64,000 bases of DNA from Kitasatospora sp. NBC_01287 (GTDB lineage: Bacteria > Actinomycetota > Actinomycetes > Streptomycetales > Streptomycetaceae): positions 7,228,001-7,292,000 of the forward strand of contig NZ_JAPEPB010000001.1 in assembly GCF_026340565.1 (NCBI RefSeq), read 5' to 3'. The position numbers were made by a program, and so were the translations under genes. Positions 1 to 8,116 of this stretch are shown one piece after another. The notes under the pieces are model-generated. The model saw nothing but the letters and a program-made list of their open reading frames with translations, was not told where the DNA came from and did no database searches. Positions within the stretch are counted from its first letter, which is position 1. Each line of letters begins with the position of its first letter.

Positions 1-13
1 CTCAGCCGAGGTC

Positions 14-3000
14 GTGACCGTGGACGATTCGAACAGCCTCACACCGGACGGTGGCGGTCGCCACCTGGTTCTCCGCAATGGCGGCGGGCACCATGCGATC
101 TGGTCCGGTGACTCTCCGATCCCCGCCGGCTGGCGGAGCGTGTACGCAGCGCGATCGCGCCAGGCCTGCCTCACCGAGATCGAGCGGCGGTGGCCGGGCC
201 CAGGTGCGGACACGGGCGCGGGAACAGGGCCGGAAGCAGGCCCGGGTGCCGTGCCCGAAACCGTTCACCAGCTCTTCCGGGCCCAGGCGGCCCGCCGCCC
301 GACGGCCGCGGCCGTCGTCACGCAGGAGGGCGCACTCAGCTACCGGGAGCTCGACCGGCGCGGTGACCGGCTGGCCCGGGACCTGCGGGGCCTGGGGGTG
401 CGGCGCGGCACGGTGGTACCGGTCTGCCTGCCGCGCGGCCTCGACCTGGTGGTGGCGCTGCTCGCGGTGCTCAAGGCGGGCGGCCACTTCCTGCCGCTCG
501 ACCCCGGCTACCCGGCCCGCCGGCTGGTCCAGCTGGTCGCCGACTCGGGGGCCGGGCTGGTGCTCACCGATCGCGCCCTGGAGCCGCACTTCACACCCTG
601 CGGTGTCCACCCGGTGCTGGTCGAGGAGCACCGCTCCGGGCCGCACCCCATCGGCGCCGAGGAGGTGCCCGACCGCTCGGGGCCCGGCGATCCCGCCTAC
701 CTCGTCTACACCTCCGGCACCACCGGGACGCCCAAGGGCGTGCTGGTGACCCACGGCGCACTGCTCTTCACCGTCTCCCGGGTCACCGCCGCCTACGGGC
801 TCACCCCGGCGGACCGGGTCCTGCAGCTCGCCGCGCTGGGGTTCGACACCGCGCTGGAGCAGATCTTCGCCACCCTGCTCAGCGGCGCCACCCTGCTCCT
901 CGGCGGCCCCGCCGGCTGGGCGCCCACCGACCTGCTGGAGCGCCTGCCCGCCCTCGACCTGACCGTCGCCGACCTGACCCCCGCGTACTGGCACCAGTTC
1001 CTGAGCCTGCTGCCGGAGTTCGGCCCGGCCCCGGCGAAGCTGCGGTTACTGATCGTCGGCGGTGACACGGTGCGCGCCGGCGACTGCCGCACCTGTCTGC
1101 GCCGACTGCCCGGCACCCGGCTGCTCAACGCCTACGGGGTGACCGAGGCGGCCGTCACCTCGTTGCTCTGGACGGCCGACGCGGCGCTGCTGCACGCCGA
1201 GCCCGCCGCCCCGGTCCCGATCGGCAGGCCGTTGCCCGGCGTCCGGGTGCACCTGCTGGACGCCGAGCTGCGCCCGGTGCGCCCCGGCGAGCGGGGCGAG
1301 ATCCACCTCGGCGGCCCGGGCCTGGCACTCGGCTACTGGCGGCGCCCCGGGCTCACCGCCGAGCGCTTCCTGCCCGACCCGTACGCGGACGCCCCGGGGG
1401 AGCGGATGTACCGCACCGGGGACGCCGGGCGGTGGCGGCCGGACGGCGAGCTGGAGCTGCTGGGCCGCCTGGACGAACAGGTGAAGGTGCGCGGCTTCCG
1501 GGTCGACCCGATCGAGGTGGAGTCGGTGCTCGCGGCCCACCACGCGGTCCGCCTGGTGCGGGTCTGCCCCCGGGAGAACGGCGACGGCGAGCGCACCCTG
1601 ACCGCCTACTACACCCTGGCCGAGCGCGGCGACACCGACGCGGACGCCCGCCGGATCGGCCTGCGCCGCTACCTGGCCGAGCGGCTGCCCGAGTTCATGG
1701 TCCCGGCCGAGTTCGTGCTGCTCGACCGGATGCCGCTGACCCCGGCCGGGAAGATCGACCGCGGCCGGCTGCCGCGCACCGAGCCGCAGCTCAGGCGCCG
1801 GGCCGAGGACGGAGCCGGTGACTGGGTCCGCGGCCGGCCCGGCGGGTCCGCGGCCACCGGCGCCGTCCGGCTCGGGGTGGCCCAGCTCTGGTCCGAGGTG
1901 CTCGGGGTGGAGCGGGTCGGCGACGGAGACGACTTCTTCGAGCTCGGCGGCAACTCGCTGCTGCTCATGGAGATGCTGGCGCGGGCCCGGATCATGTTCG
2001 GCATCGAGGTCACCTGGATCCGCTTCCTGACCCGTTCGCTGCTGCGCGACGCCAGCCTGGGTGGTTTCGCGGCAGCGGTCGAGACCGCCAGGGCCGGGGC
2101 CGGCACCGCCGCCGGGCAGTCGGTCGACCTGGTGGCGGACACCGCGCTGACCGGCGTCCCGGTGCGGACCTCGGGCCGGCCGCTGCCCCGCCGGGACCGC
2201 CCCGCCGAACTGCTGCTCACCGGCGCCACCGGCTTCTGCGGCACGCACCTGCTGGCCACCCTGCTGGCCACCACCGACGCCCGGATCCACTGCCTGGTCC
2301 GCGCGCCCGACGCGGAGCACGGGTTGGAGCGGCTGCGCGCCGCGCACCAGCGCTTCCTGCGCCGGGACCTGGTCTCGGACCGGGTGCTGCCGCTGGTCGG
2401 CGACCTGACCGAGCCGCGGCTCGGCCTGACCGAGCGGCGCTTCGCCGAACTCGCCGACTCGCTGGACGCGATCCACCACCTCGGCGGGCAGGTCAACTTC
2501 ATCTACCCGTACCACCAGCTGCGGGCGGCCAACGTCACCGCGACCCGGGAGGTGGTCCGGCTCGCCGGGCACTCGCGGGGTATCCCGGTGCACTACCTGT
2601 CCAGCCTCGCGGTGCTGGCCGGCTTCGGCGCGGTCGGCGTGCCCGAGGTCACCGAGGAGACCCCGCTCGACCACGCCCAGCACCTCGGGGTTGGCTACGT
2701 CGAGAGCAAATGGGCGGCCGAGGCGTTGCTGCACAACGCCGCCGCGGCCGGGCTGCCGGTCAGCATCGTGCGCACCAACGACGTCACCGGAGGCCTGACC
2801 ACCGGGGTGCTCAACACCGGCACCGAGCTCTGCGCCCTGATCAAGTACGTGGCGGAGAGCGGGCGCTGCCCCGATGTGCGGCTGCCGCTGGACTTCGTAC
2901 CGGCCGACCGGTTCAGCCAGGCCTTCGCCTACCTGGCCGCGCACGCCCGGGCGGCCGGCGACGTCTACCACGTGGTCAGCCCGCGCCCGCCGCTGCTCGG

Positions 3001-3427
3001 CGCGCTCGCCGAGCGGCTGCGGGCGCACGGCTACCCGGTGGAGCAAGTGCCCTACCCCGCCTGGGTCGAGGGGCTGGTGCGGTTCGCGGCCGGGCACCCG
3101 ACGCATCCGATGACCCCGTTCGTACCGCTCTTCGTCGACCGCGCGCCCGGCACCGAGCTGTCGATCAGCGAGATGTACTTCCGGCCGACCTTCCCCCGGT
3201 TCGGCCGGTGGAACGCCGCGCAGGCGCTGCGCGGCAGCGGCATCGAGCTGCCGCCGGTGGACGACGCCCTGCTCGACCTCTACCTCGACCAGCTGCGCTC
3301 CGCCGGCTGGCTGGCGCCGCCGCCGGTCCCGGGTGCCGGGCAGGGCGCCGGCGGCAGCGCCGGGACGGGCGCCGGCGGCAGTGCCGGGACGGGTGCCGGG
3401 CAGAGCGCCGAGGAGGCCGCGCGATGA
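14..3427 (+). CDS. NRPS with MbtH-A-T-reductase architecture, no condensation domain
   Basis: A 1137-residue single-module peptide synthetase. Residues about 15-60 are an MbtH-like domain (LVLRNGGGHHAIW, then PAGW), fused here although MbtH proteins are normally separate. An adenylation domain follows (A3 core YTSGTTGTPKG), then a carrier domain (FELGGNSLL, phosphopantetheine Ser648), then a thioester reductase with a Rossmann motif GATGFCG from residue 737 and YVESK (Tyr895, Lys899). By eye the specificity pocket reads roughly D-T-E-D-I-G-A-V-T-K; the acidic pair suggests a basic substrate such as Lys or Arg (inference). There is no C domain, so peptide bond formation must come from elsewhere; the overlapping tRNA-dependent transferase is the obvious candidate. 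The reductase would release an aldehyde or alcohol. Codon 345 (1046-1048) is TTA, suggesting bldA control. The frame stays open to the window edge, so a slightly earlier start is possible. A Gly/Ala/Thr-rich tail ends the protein. Confidence 0.88.
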   Translation: MTVDDSNSLTPDGGGRHLVLRNGGGHHAIWSGDSPIPAGWRSVYAARSRQACLTEIERRWPGPGADTGAGTGPEAGPGAVPETVHQLFRAQAARRPTAAAVVTQEGALSYRELDRRGDRLARDLRGLGVRRGTVVPVCLPRGLDLVVALLAVLKAGGHFLPLDPGYPARRLVQLVADSGAGLVLTDRALEPHFTPCGVHPVLVEEHRSGPHPIGAEEVPDRSGPGDPAYLVYTSGTTGTPKGVLVTHGALLFTVSRVTAAYGLTPADRVLQLAALGFDTALEQIFATLLSGATLLLGGPAGWAPTDLLERLPALDLTVADLTPAYWHQFLSLLPEFGPAPAKLRLLIVGGDTVRAGDCRTCLRRLPGTRLLNAYGVTEAAVTSLLWTADAALLHAEPAAPVPIGRPLPGVRVHLLDAELRPVRPGERGEIHLGGPGLALGYWRRPGLTAERFLPDPYADAPGERMYRTGDAGRWRPDGELELLGRLDEQVKVRGFRVDPIEVESVLAAHHAVRLVRVCPRENGDGERTLTAYYTLAERGDTDADARRIGLRRYLAERLPEFMVPAEFVLLDRMPLTPAGKIDRGRLPRTEPQLRRRAEDGAGDWVRGRPGGSAATGAVRLGVAQLWSEVLGVERVGDGDDFFELGGNSLLLMEMLARARIMFGIEVTWIRFLTRSLLRDASLGGFAAAVETARAGAGTAAGQSVDLVADTALTGVPVRTSGRPLPRRDRPAELLLTGATGFCGTHLLATLLATTDARIHCLVRAPDAEHGLERLRAAHQRFLRRDLVSDRVLPLVGDLTEPRLGLTERRFAELADSLDAIHHLGGQVNFIYPYHQLRAANVTATREVVRLAGHSRGIPVHYLSSLAVLAGFGAVGVPEVTEETPLDHAQHLGVGYVESKWAAEALLHNAAAAGLPVSIVRTNDVTGGLTTGVLNTGTELCALIKYVAESGRCPDVRLPLDFVPADRFSQAFAYLAAHARAAGDVYHVVSPRPPLLGALAERLRAHGYPVEQVPYPAWVEGLVRFAAGHPTHPMTPFVPLFVDRAPGTELSISEMYFRPTFPRFGRWNAAQALRGSGIELPPVDDALLDLYLDQLRSAGWLAPPPVPGAGQGAGGSAGTGAGGSAGTGAGQSAEEAAR

Positions 3428-4230
3428 CCGCCCGCTACCGCAGTTGGGAGGCGCTGGACCTGGCCGGGGCGCCGGGCGACGCACCGGCCGCCTTCTGTGC
3501 CGACCTCACGCCGGAGGGCCTGCTCGCGGCCTACCGCCGCGGCCTGTTCCCGATGCCCGCCGCCGACGAGTACGCCCGCAGCCTCAACGAGGCGCTCTTC
3601 GAGGACCAGGTCGCGGCGGGCACCATCGCCGTGCTGGGGGAGGGCGAGGTCCCCTACCAGGTCGCCTGGTGGTCCCCCGACCCGCGACCGGTGATCGGCG
3701 CCGGCCAGGCCCGCCTCGGGCGCCGACTGGCCCGCGGGCTGCGCAACCGGCTGGACTGGTCGACCAGCGTGGACCGGGAGTTCAGCCAGGTCGTCGAGGG
3801 CTGCGCGGCCGACCGGCGGCAGCAGTGGCTGACAGCCGAACTGCGCGGCAGCCTGGCTCGGCTGCACGAGCGCGGCTGGGCGCACAGCGTGGAGGTCTGG
3901 GCGGACGGTGAGCTGATCGGCGGCGCGTTCGGCGTCCGGATCGGCCCGGTGCTCAGCCTGGACTCGATGTTCCACCGCCGTCCGGACGCCGCCAGGGTGG
4001 CGGTCGCCGACCTGTCGGCCCGGTTCGCCGAGGCCGGCGGGCGGCTGCTGGACGCGCAGTGGGACAGCCCGCACATCCGCACCCTGGGCGCCGCCCCGAT
4101 CCCCAGGACCGGCTACCTGGCGGCGCTGGGGGAGGGCGCGGCCGGGGGTGCGGGTGCCGGTGCGGGTGCCGGTGCCGGTGCCCAGGCCGTGCCGCCGGTC
4201 GAGTTGCGTCCGGCGAGTCGGCTGGCCTGA
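3424..4230 (+). CDS. Leucyl/phenylalanyl-tRNA-protein transferase homologue, probable biosynthetic tRNA-dependent peptide ligase
   Basis: A 268-residue protein whose ATG overlaps the NRPS stop (ATGA), so the two are translationally coupled. It carries the family hallmarks: RGLFPMP, WWSPDPRPVI, GGAFGVRIG, a DSMF segment and DAQWDSPHIRTLGA ending in PRTGYL. Canonical Aat moves Leu or Phe from aminoacyl-tRNA to N-terminal Arg or Lys of proteins. Two catalytic residues are recognised in E. coli Aat: the Gln is kept (Gln212), but the Glu of GESMF is Asp180 here. Placed directly after an NRPS without a C domain, it most likely acylates the free amine of the carrier-bound residue. Precedent: an NRPS plus LFT system described in the S. 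lividans genome and predicted to make livipeptin. A housekeeping N-end-rule role is the alternative. A Gly/Ala repeat near the C-terminus is low complexity. Confidence 0.85.
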   Translation: MTARYRSWEALDLAGAPGDAPAAFCADLTPEGLLAAYRRGLFPMPAADEYARSLNEALFEDQVAAGTIAVLGEGEVPYQVAWWSPDPRPVIGAGQARLGRRLARGLRNRLDWSTSVDREFSQVVEGCAADRRQQWLTAELRGSLARLHERGWAHSVEVWADGELIGGAFGVRIGPVLSLDSMFHRRPDAARVAVADLSARFAEAGGRLLDAQWDSPHIRTLGAAPIPRTGYLAALGEGAAGGAGAGAGAGAGAQAVPPVELRPASRLA

Positions 4231-4355
4231 GTGCCTGAGTGCCCGTGTGCCCGGTGGCCTGGCCCCTCGCCGCTGCGCAGGGTGACCGGTCGGTCTCCGT
4301 TCGGAGTACACGTTCGGCGCCGCGTGGCGCGGACCAGGGCGGGTACGCGGCAGGC

Positions 4356-5216
4356 ATGGGAATTCTTCGCAGACGCGGCCCGGCCAGAGCGGTTACCGCC
4401 CCTGACGAGGCCGACCAGCGGCTCGCCGAGCTGACCGCCGAGCTGGCCCGGCTGGAGGGCCCGCAGGGGCTGGAGCACCCGGCGGGCGTCCCGCCGGCGG
4501 ACGACGTCGACCAGCGGCAGCGCGTGGTGCGGGCCCGGGACGCGCTGCTCGGGCTCGGCCGGTCGCTGGCCCGCGGGCGCGCCGCGCGCGGTGCCGCCAC
4601 CGCTCGCCGCACGCTGACCGACCGCCTGATGGCCACCGCGCCGCGGATCCCGGTCCGCGACCTCGCCGCGCTGCGCCGCCAGCACCCGGGCGCGACCTCG
4701 CCCGAGCAGTTGGCCGACCGCCTGGTGGTCGGCGCCTGCCGCGCCACGACCGCGATCGGGGCCGGGGTGGGCGCGGCGGCCGTGGTGCCGACCGCGGCGG
4801 TCACCGCCGAGCTCGCGGCGGAGTTGCTGGCGGTCGCGGCCGTCGAGGTCAAGTTGATCGCCGAACTGCACGAGGCGTACGGGCAGCCGGCCGCCGGTGG
4901 CGCGCGGGAGCGCGCGACCGCCTACCTCGGCGCCTGGGCCCACCGGCGCGGGATCGACAGCATCAGCCTGCTGAAGCCCAGCGGGGTGCTGGCGATGGGG
5001 GCGGGCGCCCGGGTGCGCAAGCAGGTCACCCGCCGCCTGGCTCGCGGCTCGCTGCGCAAGCTGCCCTCGCTCACCCCGCTGCTGATCGGCTCGGCCTTCG
5101 GCGCCCAGCTGAACCGCCGCGACACCCGCCGGCTGGCCATCCAGGTACGGGCCGACCTGCGCGACCGGCCGCCGCGCACGTCCGGTTTCTGGGAGGCCGC
5201 CGTCCCGCCCTCCTGA
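4356..5216 (+). CDS. Conserved actinobacterial protein of unknown function, EcsC-like hydrophobic core
   Basis: A 286-residue protein. The start at 4356 is chosen because the sequence from MGILRRRG onward reads as normal coding sequence, while the upstream open frame looks non-coding. The N-terminal half is charged and helical. A hydrophobic Ala/Val-rich stretch (around residues 125-160, GAGVGAAAVVPTAAVTAELA) followed by KLIAELHEAYG resembles the membrane-associating region of EcsC-type proteins, but the match is tentative. A basic segment (VRKQVTRRLARGSLRKL) precedes a second short hydrophobic region. It lies 125 bp downstream of the transferase in the same orientation and could share its transcript; a strong hairpin follows at 5289-5328. 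No catalytic motif is recognised. Confidence 0.6.
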   Translation: MGILRRRGPARAVTAPDEADQRLAELTAELARLEGPQGLEHPAGVPPADDVDQRQRVVRARDALLGLGRSLARGRAARGAATARRTLTDRLMATAPRIPVRDLAALRRQHPGATSPEQLADRLVVGACRATTAIGAGVGAAAVVPTAAVTAELAAELLAVAAVEVKLIAELHEAYGQPAAGGARERATAYLGAWAHRRGIDSISLLKPSGVLAMGAGARVRKQVTRRLARGSLRKLPSLTPLLIGSAFGAQLNRRDTRRLAIQVRADLRDRPPRTSGFWEAAVPPS

Positions 5217-5288
5217 GGACGCCCCCGGACAGGCCCTATCCGACCGACCCCTGGCACGGGGGCGCGGGCGCGGGCCGTCGAGACCTGG

Positions 5289-5328
5289 ACGGTGCCGCCC
5301 GGCGGATCGACTCGCCGGGCGGCACCGT
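5289..5328 (+). terminator. Hairpin terminator, 16-bp perfect stem
   Basis: Arms 5289-5304 and 5313-5328 are perfect reverse complements around an 8-nt loop. The hairpin lies 72 bp after the stop at 5216 and probably ends the NRPS/LFT-containing transcript. There is no T-tract, as is usual in high-GC actinobacteria. Confidence 0.75.
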
Positions 5329-5930
5329 GCTGTCGGGGTAACCGTGCTGCCGAGGTAACGGTGCTGTCTCGATCGGGTGTTGGCATCGGCTCCCGGCGAA
5401 CGCGACTGTGCGGTAACGGGATCGTGACCTGGGTGGCCGGGGTCACAACCGGCGGTGCGGCGGCGGGTCGGACGGTGTGACAGATGCCTCGGGGCAGCCG
5501 TCCGGGTGGGAGTCGGCGCGCACGCTCGAAGCGGTCCACCGGCTGCGCCGATCCGGCTCCGGCTCAGGCCCGGGCCGCCATCGGACACCGGCGCGAACAG
5601 CACCAGAGGTGGGCATCGCGGCTCAAAATACCCGCAGTTGAGCGCGGTCGGACCGTGTTCCTGAACACATCGGGATGCCTCGCCGCGAGATTGACAGTAT
5701 TCGAACGATCGGGCAAGAATCCGGGCATCCCGGCAGCGGCCGCCCCACAGCGGACGGTTGCCGGACCCGACGGCCCGACCGCTTCGGCGGTCCCCGCGTC
5801 TGCGACCGCCCCGGCGGTCCGTGCGTCCGCGCCGTCCGCCGTTCGTCGAGCGGTGTCCACCCCATCGAGGTCCCGGCACCGCCAGTGCCGTGGCCGGTCC
5901 TGCCACGACGACCTCGCTAGGAAGCCTCTG
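5329..5930. other. 600-bp intergenic region with no convincing gene
   Basis: Open frames here are on both strands and lack actinobacterial third-position GC preference. Local GC drops around 5620-5720 (for example near 5690), as expected for a promoter region of the lipoprotein gene that follows. I see no RNA gene or protein motif. Confidence 0.5.
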
Positions 5931-6713
5931 ATGCCTGGCCGCTTCAGCACACGCAGATCAGACCGAAATATCCGAAAACGTAACAATGCCCGGCATGTCC
6001 GAACTGCCGCCCTGGGTGTGGCCGGTGTGCTCGGGGTGCTGGCCGCCGTGAGCGCGTGCGGCGGCTCCGGGCAGCACGCCGCGGGCAGCCCGAGCAGTGT
6101 CGCGGCCACCGGCGCGCCGTCCTCCGGCGCCGTCTCCCCGGCCTCTCCCGCCTCCCCGCCGGCGGTCTCCGGACGCCTCTCCGCGAGCGAGCTGCCGGCC
6201 GGCGCGGTCGAGCAGTGGCAGCCGCTGGCCGCACCGCACGTCCAGGCGGTCAGCAGCGCGATCCAGGTCAACGAGTGCGCCTCCGTCCAAGGCGCGGCCG
6301 CCTGGCAGCAGCAGGCCTACGTCAGCACCTACCGGACGCCCGCCGAACAGGACCTGTTCACCTTTCACGACAACGCCGCCGCGCAGCACGCCTACCAGGC
6401 CCTGCTGACGCAGATGGACGGCTGTCAGACGCAGTCCCGCGCCCTGCAGACCAAGTCGCTGGGTGCGGCGGCCGCCGACGCCCAGGTCGCCACCACCGCG
6501 CAGAACGGGCAGGGCACCGCCTGGTCACGCCGGTGGACCGGCGTCGAGGGCATCTCGGCCGGCGGCCCGCAGACCGACCACCTGTACGCGGTCCAGCAGG
6601 GCAGCACCCTGGCCGTCGTCCACTTCGACGAATGGGCGAGTTCTCCCGCCGCCCCCTACAGCACCCGGGCCGACGGCGACCTCCTCACCTCGGTCGCCCG
6701 CAAGCTCGGTTAG
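5931..6713 (+). CDS. Secreted lipoprotein, sensor-like extracellular domain
   Basis: A 260-residue protein with a basic N-terminus, a hydrophobic helix and a lipobox ending VSAC (lipidated Cys43), so anchored on the outer face of the membrane. A Ser/Pro/Ala-rich linker follows, then a globular domain (about residues 100-260) with two further Cys. The composition and spacing (YRTPAEQDLFTFHDNAAAQHAY, QMDGCQTQ, VHFDEW) resemble the sensor domains seen in PknH-like extracellular modules, a tentative resemblance. The ATG at 5931 is chosen because coding composition begins here; a longer open frame upstream looks like spurious GC-rich sequence. Function is unknown. Confidence 0.7.
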   Translation: MPGRFSTRRSDRNIRKRNNARHVRTAALGVAGVLGVLAAVSACGGSGQHAAGSPSSVAATGAPSSGAVSPASPASPPAVSGRLSASELPAGAVEQWQPLAAPHVQAVSSAIQVNECASVQGAAAWQQQAYVSTYRTPAEQDLFTFHDNAAAQHAYQALLTQMDGCQTQSRALQTKSLGAAAADAQVATTAQNGQGTAWSRRWTGVEGISAGGPQTDHLYAVQQGSTLAVVHFDEWASSPAAPYSTRADGDLLTSVARKLG

Positions 6714-6734
6714 CCGCTCAGGCTCACCCGCTCC

Positions 6735-6802
6735 ACCGCAGTACCCGTCCCACCGCAGCACCCGTCCAACCGCAGTACCCGTCCCACCGCAGTACCCGTC
6801 CC
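6735..6802. repeat. Tandem 17-bp repeat, four copies
   Basis: Four consecutive copies of accgcagtacccgtccc with two single-base variants lie between the lipoprotein stop and the next gene. A second short run of tccccctt units follows at about 6850-6878. Non-coding. Confidence 0.85.
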
Positions 6803-6890
6803 ACCCGCGGCACCTCTCCCATCTCCCACCGTGCCGCGTCGCGGTTCCCGTCCCCCTTGTCCCCCTTGTCCCCCTTCCCTGGAGACACCC

Positions 6891-7625
6891 ATGTCCACGC
6901 ACCGTCCCCACCTCCGCCGCTGGATCACCGGTCTGCTCGGCGCCGGCGCCGCCTCGATGCTGGTGGCCGTCCCCGCGCACGCCGCCTCCTCGGTCGACGG
7001 CACCATCTCCCCGACCGAGGTCATCCAGCGCGCCCAGAGCTGGGTCAGCGAGGGGGTGCCGTACAACCAGGCCGGCTACCAGAGCGACAGCAACGGCACC
7101 TACCGCGAGGACTGCTCGGGCTTCGTCTCGATGGCCTGGCACCTCTCCGACAGCCTGGTCACCCAGACCCTGCCGAGCGTCTCCACCCAGATCAGCTCCT
7201 CCCAGCTGCAGCCGGGTGACGCGCTCGACTACACCGACGAGCACGTGATCCTCTTCGGCAACTGGATCGACCAGTCCGCCGGGACCTTCAACTACTACTC
7301 CGAGCAGAACTCGCGGGTGCTGACCAACGAGTACCAGGGCGACCTGAACGCGAGCTCGGTGGCGGGCTGGCCCACCAGCTACTACACCCCGCTGCGGTAC
7401 GACAAGATCTCGGGCGCCGCGCCCACCACCACGACGCCCGCCCCGGCCCCGACCACCCCGACCACCCCGGCCGCGCCCACCACGCCGGCGCCGACCACGG
7501 GCACCGGCACCGCGCCGACCGCCGGCAGCGGTTCCACCCCGGCCCCCGCGCACAGCGGCACCGGCCAGCACACCACCACGCACCACAACTCCGGTGGCTG
7601 GAACTCCTGGCAGCGCTGGTGGTAG
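6891..7625 (+). CDS. Secreted NlpC/P60-type cysteine peptidase
   Basis: A 244-residue protein with a Sec signal peptide (basic RRW, hydrophobic core, cleavage near AHAA). The catalytic domain shows EDCSGFVSMAW, with the nucleophile Cys in the DCSG motif, and DEHVILFGNW, with the His that follows the typical LQPGDAL strand; both are hallmarks of NlpC/P60 cell-wall endopeptidases. A long Thr/Pro/Ala tail (about residues 185-235) ending in His/Trp-rich sequence probably spans or binds the wall. The start has a GGAG-type ribosome site 6 nt upstream. Substrate is presumably peptidoglycan stem peptides, though some relatives act on other amides. Confidence 0.82.
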   Translation: MSTHRPHLRRWITGLLGAGAASMLVAVPAHAASSVDGTISPTEVIQRAQSWVSEGVPYNQAGYQSDSNGTYREDCSGFVSMAWHLSDSLVTQTLPSVSTQISSSQLQPGDALDYTDEHVILFGNWIDQSAGTFNYYSEQNSRVLTNEYQGDLNASSVAGWPTSYYTPLRYDKISGAAPTTTTPAPAPTTPTTPAAPTTPAPTTGTGTAPTAGSGSTPAPAHSGTGQHTTTHHNSGGWNSWQRWW

Positions 7626-7652
7626 CCACCACGGGCCGCTGACCCGCTGAAA

Positions 7653-7696
7653 CCGAAGCCCCCCTGGCGCCACCCACCGCGCCCGGGGGGCTTCGG
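7653..7696 (+). terminator. Hairpin terminator, 12-bp stem
   Basis: ccgaagcccccc at 7653-7664 pairs perfectly with 7685-7696 across a 20-nt loop, just after the NlpC/P60 stop. Confidence 0.75.
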
Positions 7697-7896
7697 CCGT
7701 GCCGCGCCCCTGGTGGGGGAGTGCCTGCCCGCCGTGGTCCGGCAGGGCGCCCGTCGGCGTCCTGCCGGCCGGTGCGGCACGCCACCGCTGCCTCGACGGC
7801 GTCGGTTCCGTCTCGCCCGCCGAAGGGTGCTGACGCCCTGTCCTCCGCCGGAGCGTGAGCAGCCGCCTTGGACCGCTGCCAGGGCCTGCCCGGAAA

Positions 7897-7939
7897 CGGC
7901 AGTGGTCCCGGCGCACACTGTGCGCCGGGACCACTGCCG
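7897..7939 (-). terminator. Long perfect hairpin downstream of tRNA-fMet
   Basis: Arms 7897-7917 and 7919-7939 are perfect complements, forming about 20 bp with a tiny loop. It lies a few bases past the 3' end of the minus-strand tRNA and is its probable terminator. Confidence 0.75.
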
Positions 7940-7945
7940 CTGTAG

Positions 7946-8019
7946 TAGCGGGGACAGGATTTGAACCTGCGACCTCTGGGTTATGAGCCCAGCGAGCTAC
8001 CGAGCTGCTCCACCCCGCG
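7946..8019 (-). tRNA. Initiator tRNA-Met (CAT anticodon)
   Basis: Reading the minus strand from 8019, the sequence folds as a tRNA: acceptor CGCGGGG with CCCCGC, D-loop AGCTCGGTAGCTC, anticodon arm TGGGCTCATAACCCA, T-loop GGTTCAAATCC. The three G-C pairs at the base of the anticodon stem and the unpaired first position (C1 opposite U72) identify the initiator rather than the elongator tRNA. CCA is not encoded. Confidence 0.95.
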
Positions 8020-8116
8020 TCGGTGAACCTGACTCTACGGCATGGCGGCCGCGAGGCGAAATCCGATATCCGGCGGCCGCGCCTGCCCTACTCTTCAGCC
8101 GGTGACAGAGGCACCG

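Noticed and set aside
2710..3423. N-terminal extension of the tRNA transferase frame
   Set aside because: The extension lies inside the NRPS reductase domain in another frame; the ATG at 3424 with an ATGA overlap is the natural start.
1046..3484. Long minus-strand open frame (about 800 codons) opposite the first NRPS
   Set aside because: It is the antisense shadow of a high-GC gene: composition is Gly/Arg/Ala/Gln-rich with no domain, and the plus strand encodes recognisable NRPS domains.
5484..5930. Upstream extension of the lipoprotein gene at 5931
   Set aside because: The extra residues lack coding character and would bury the signal peptide internally.
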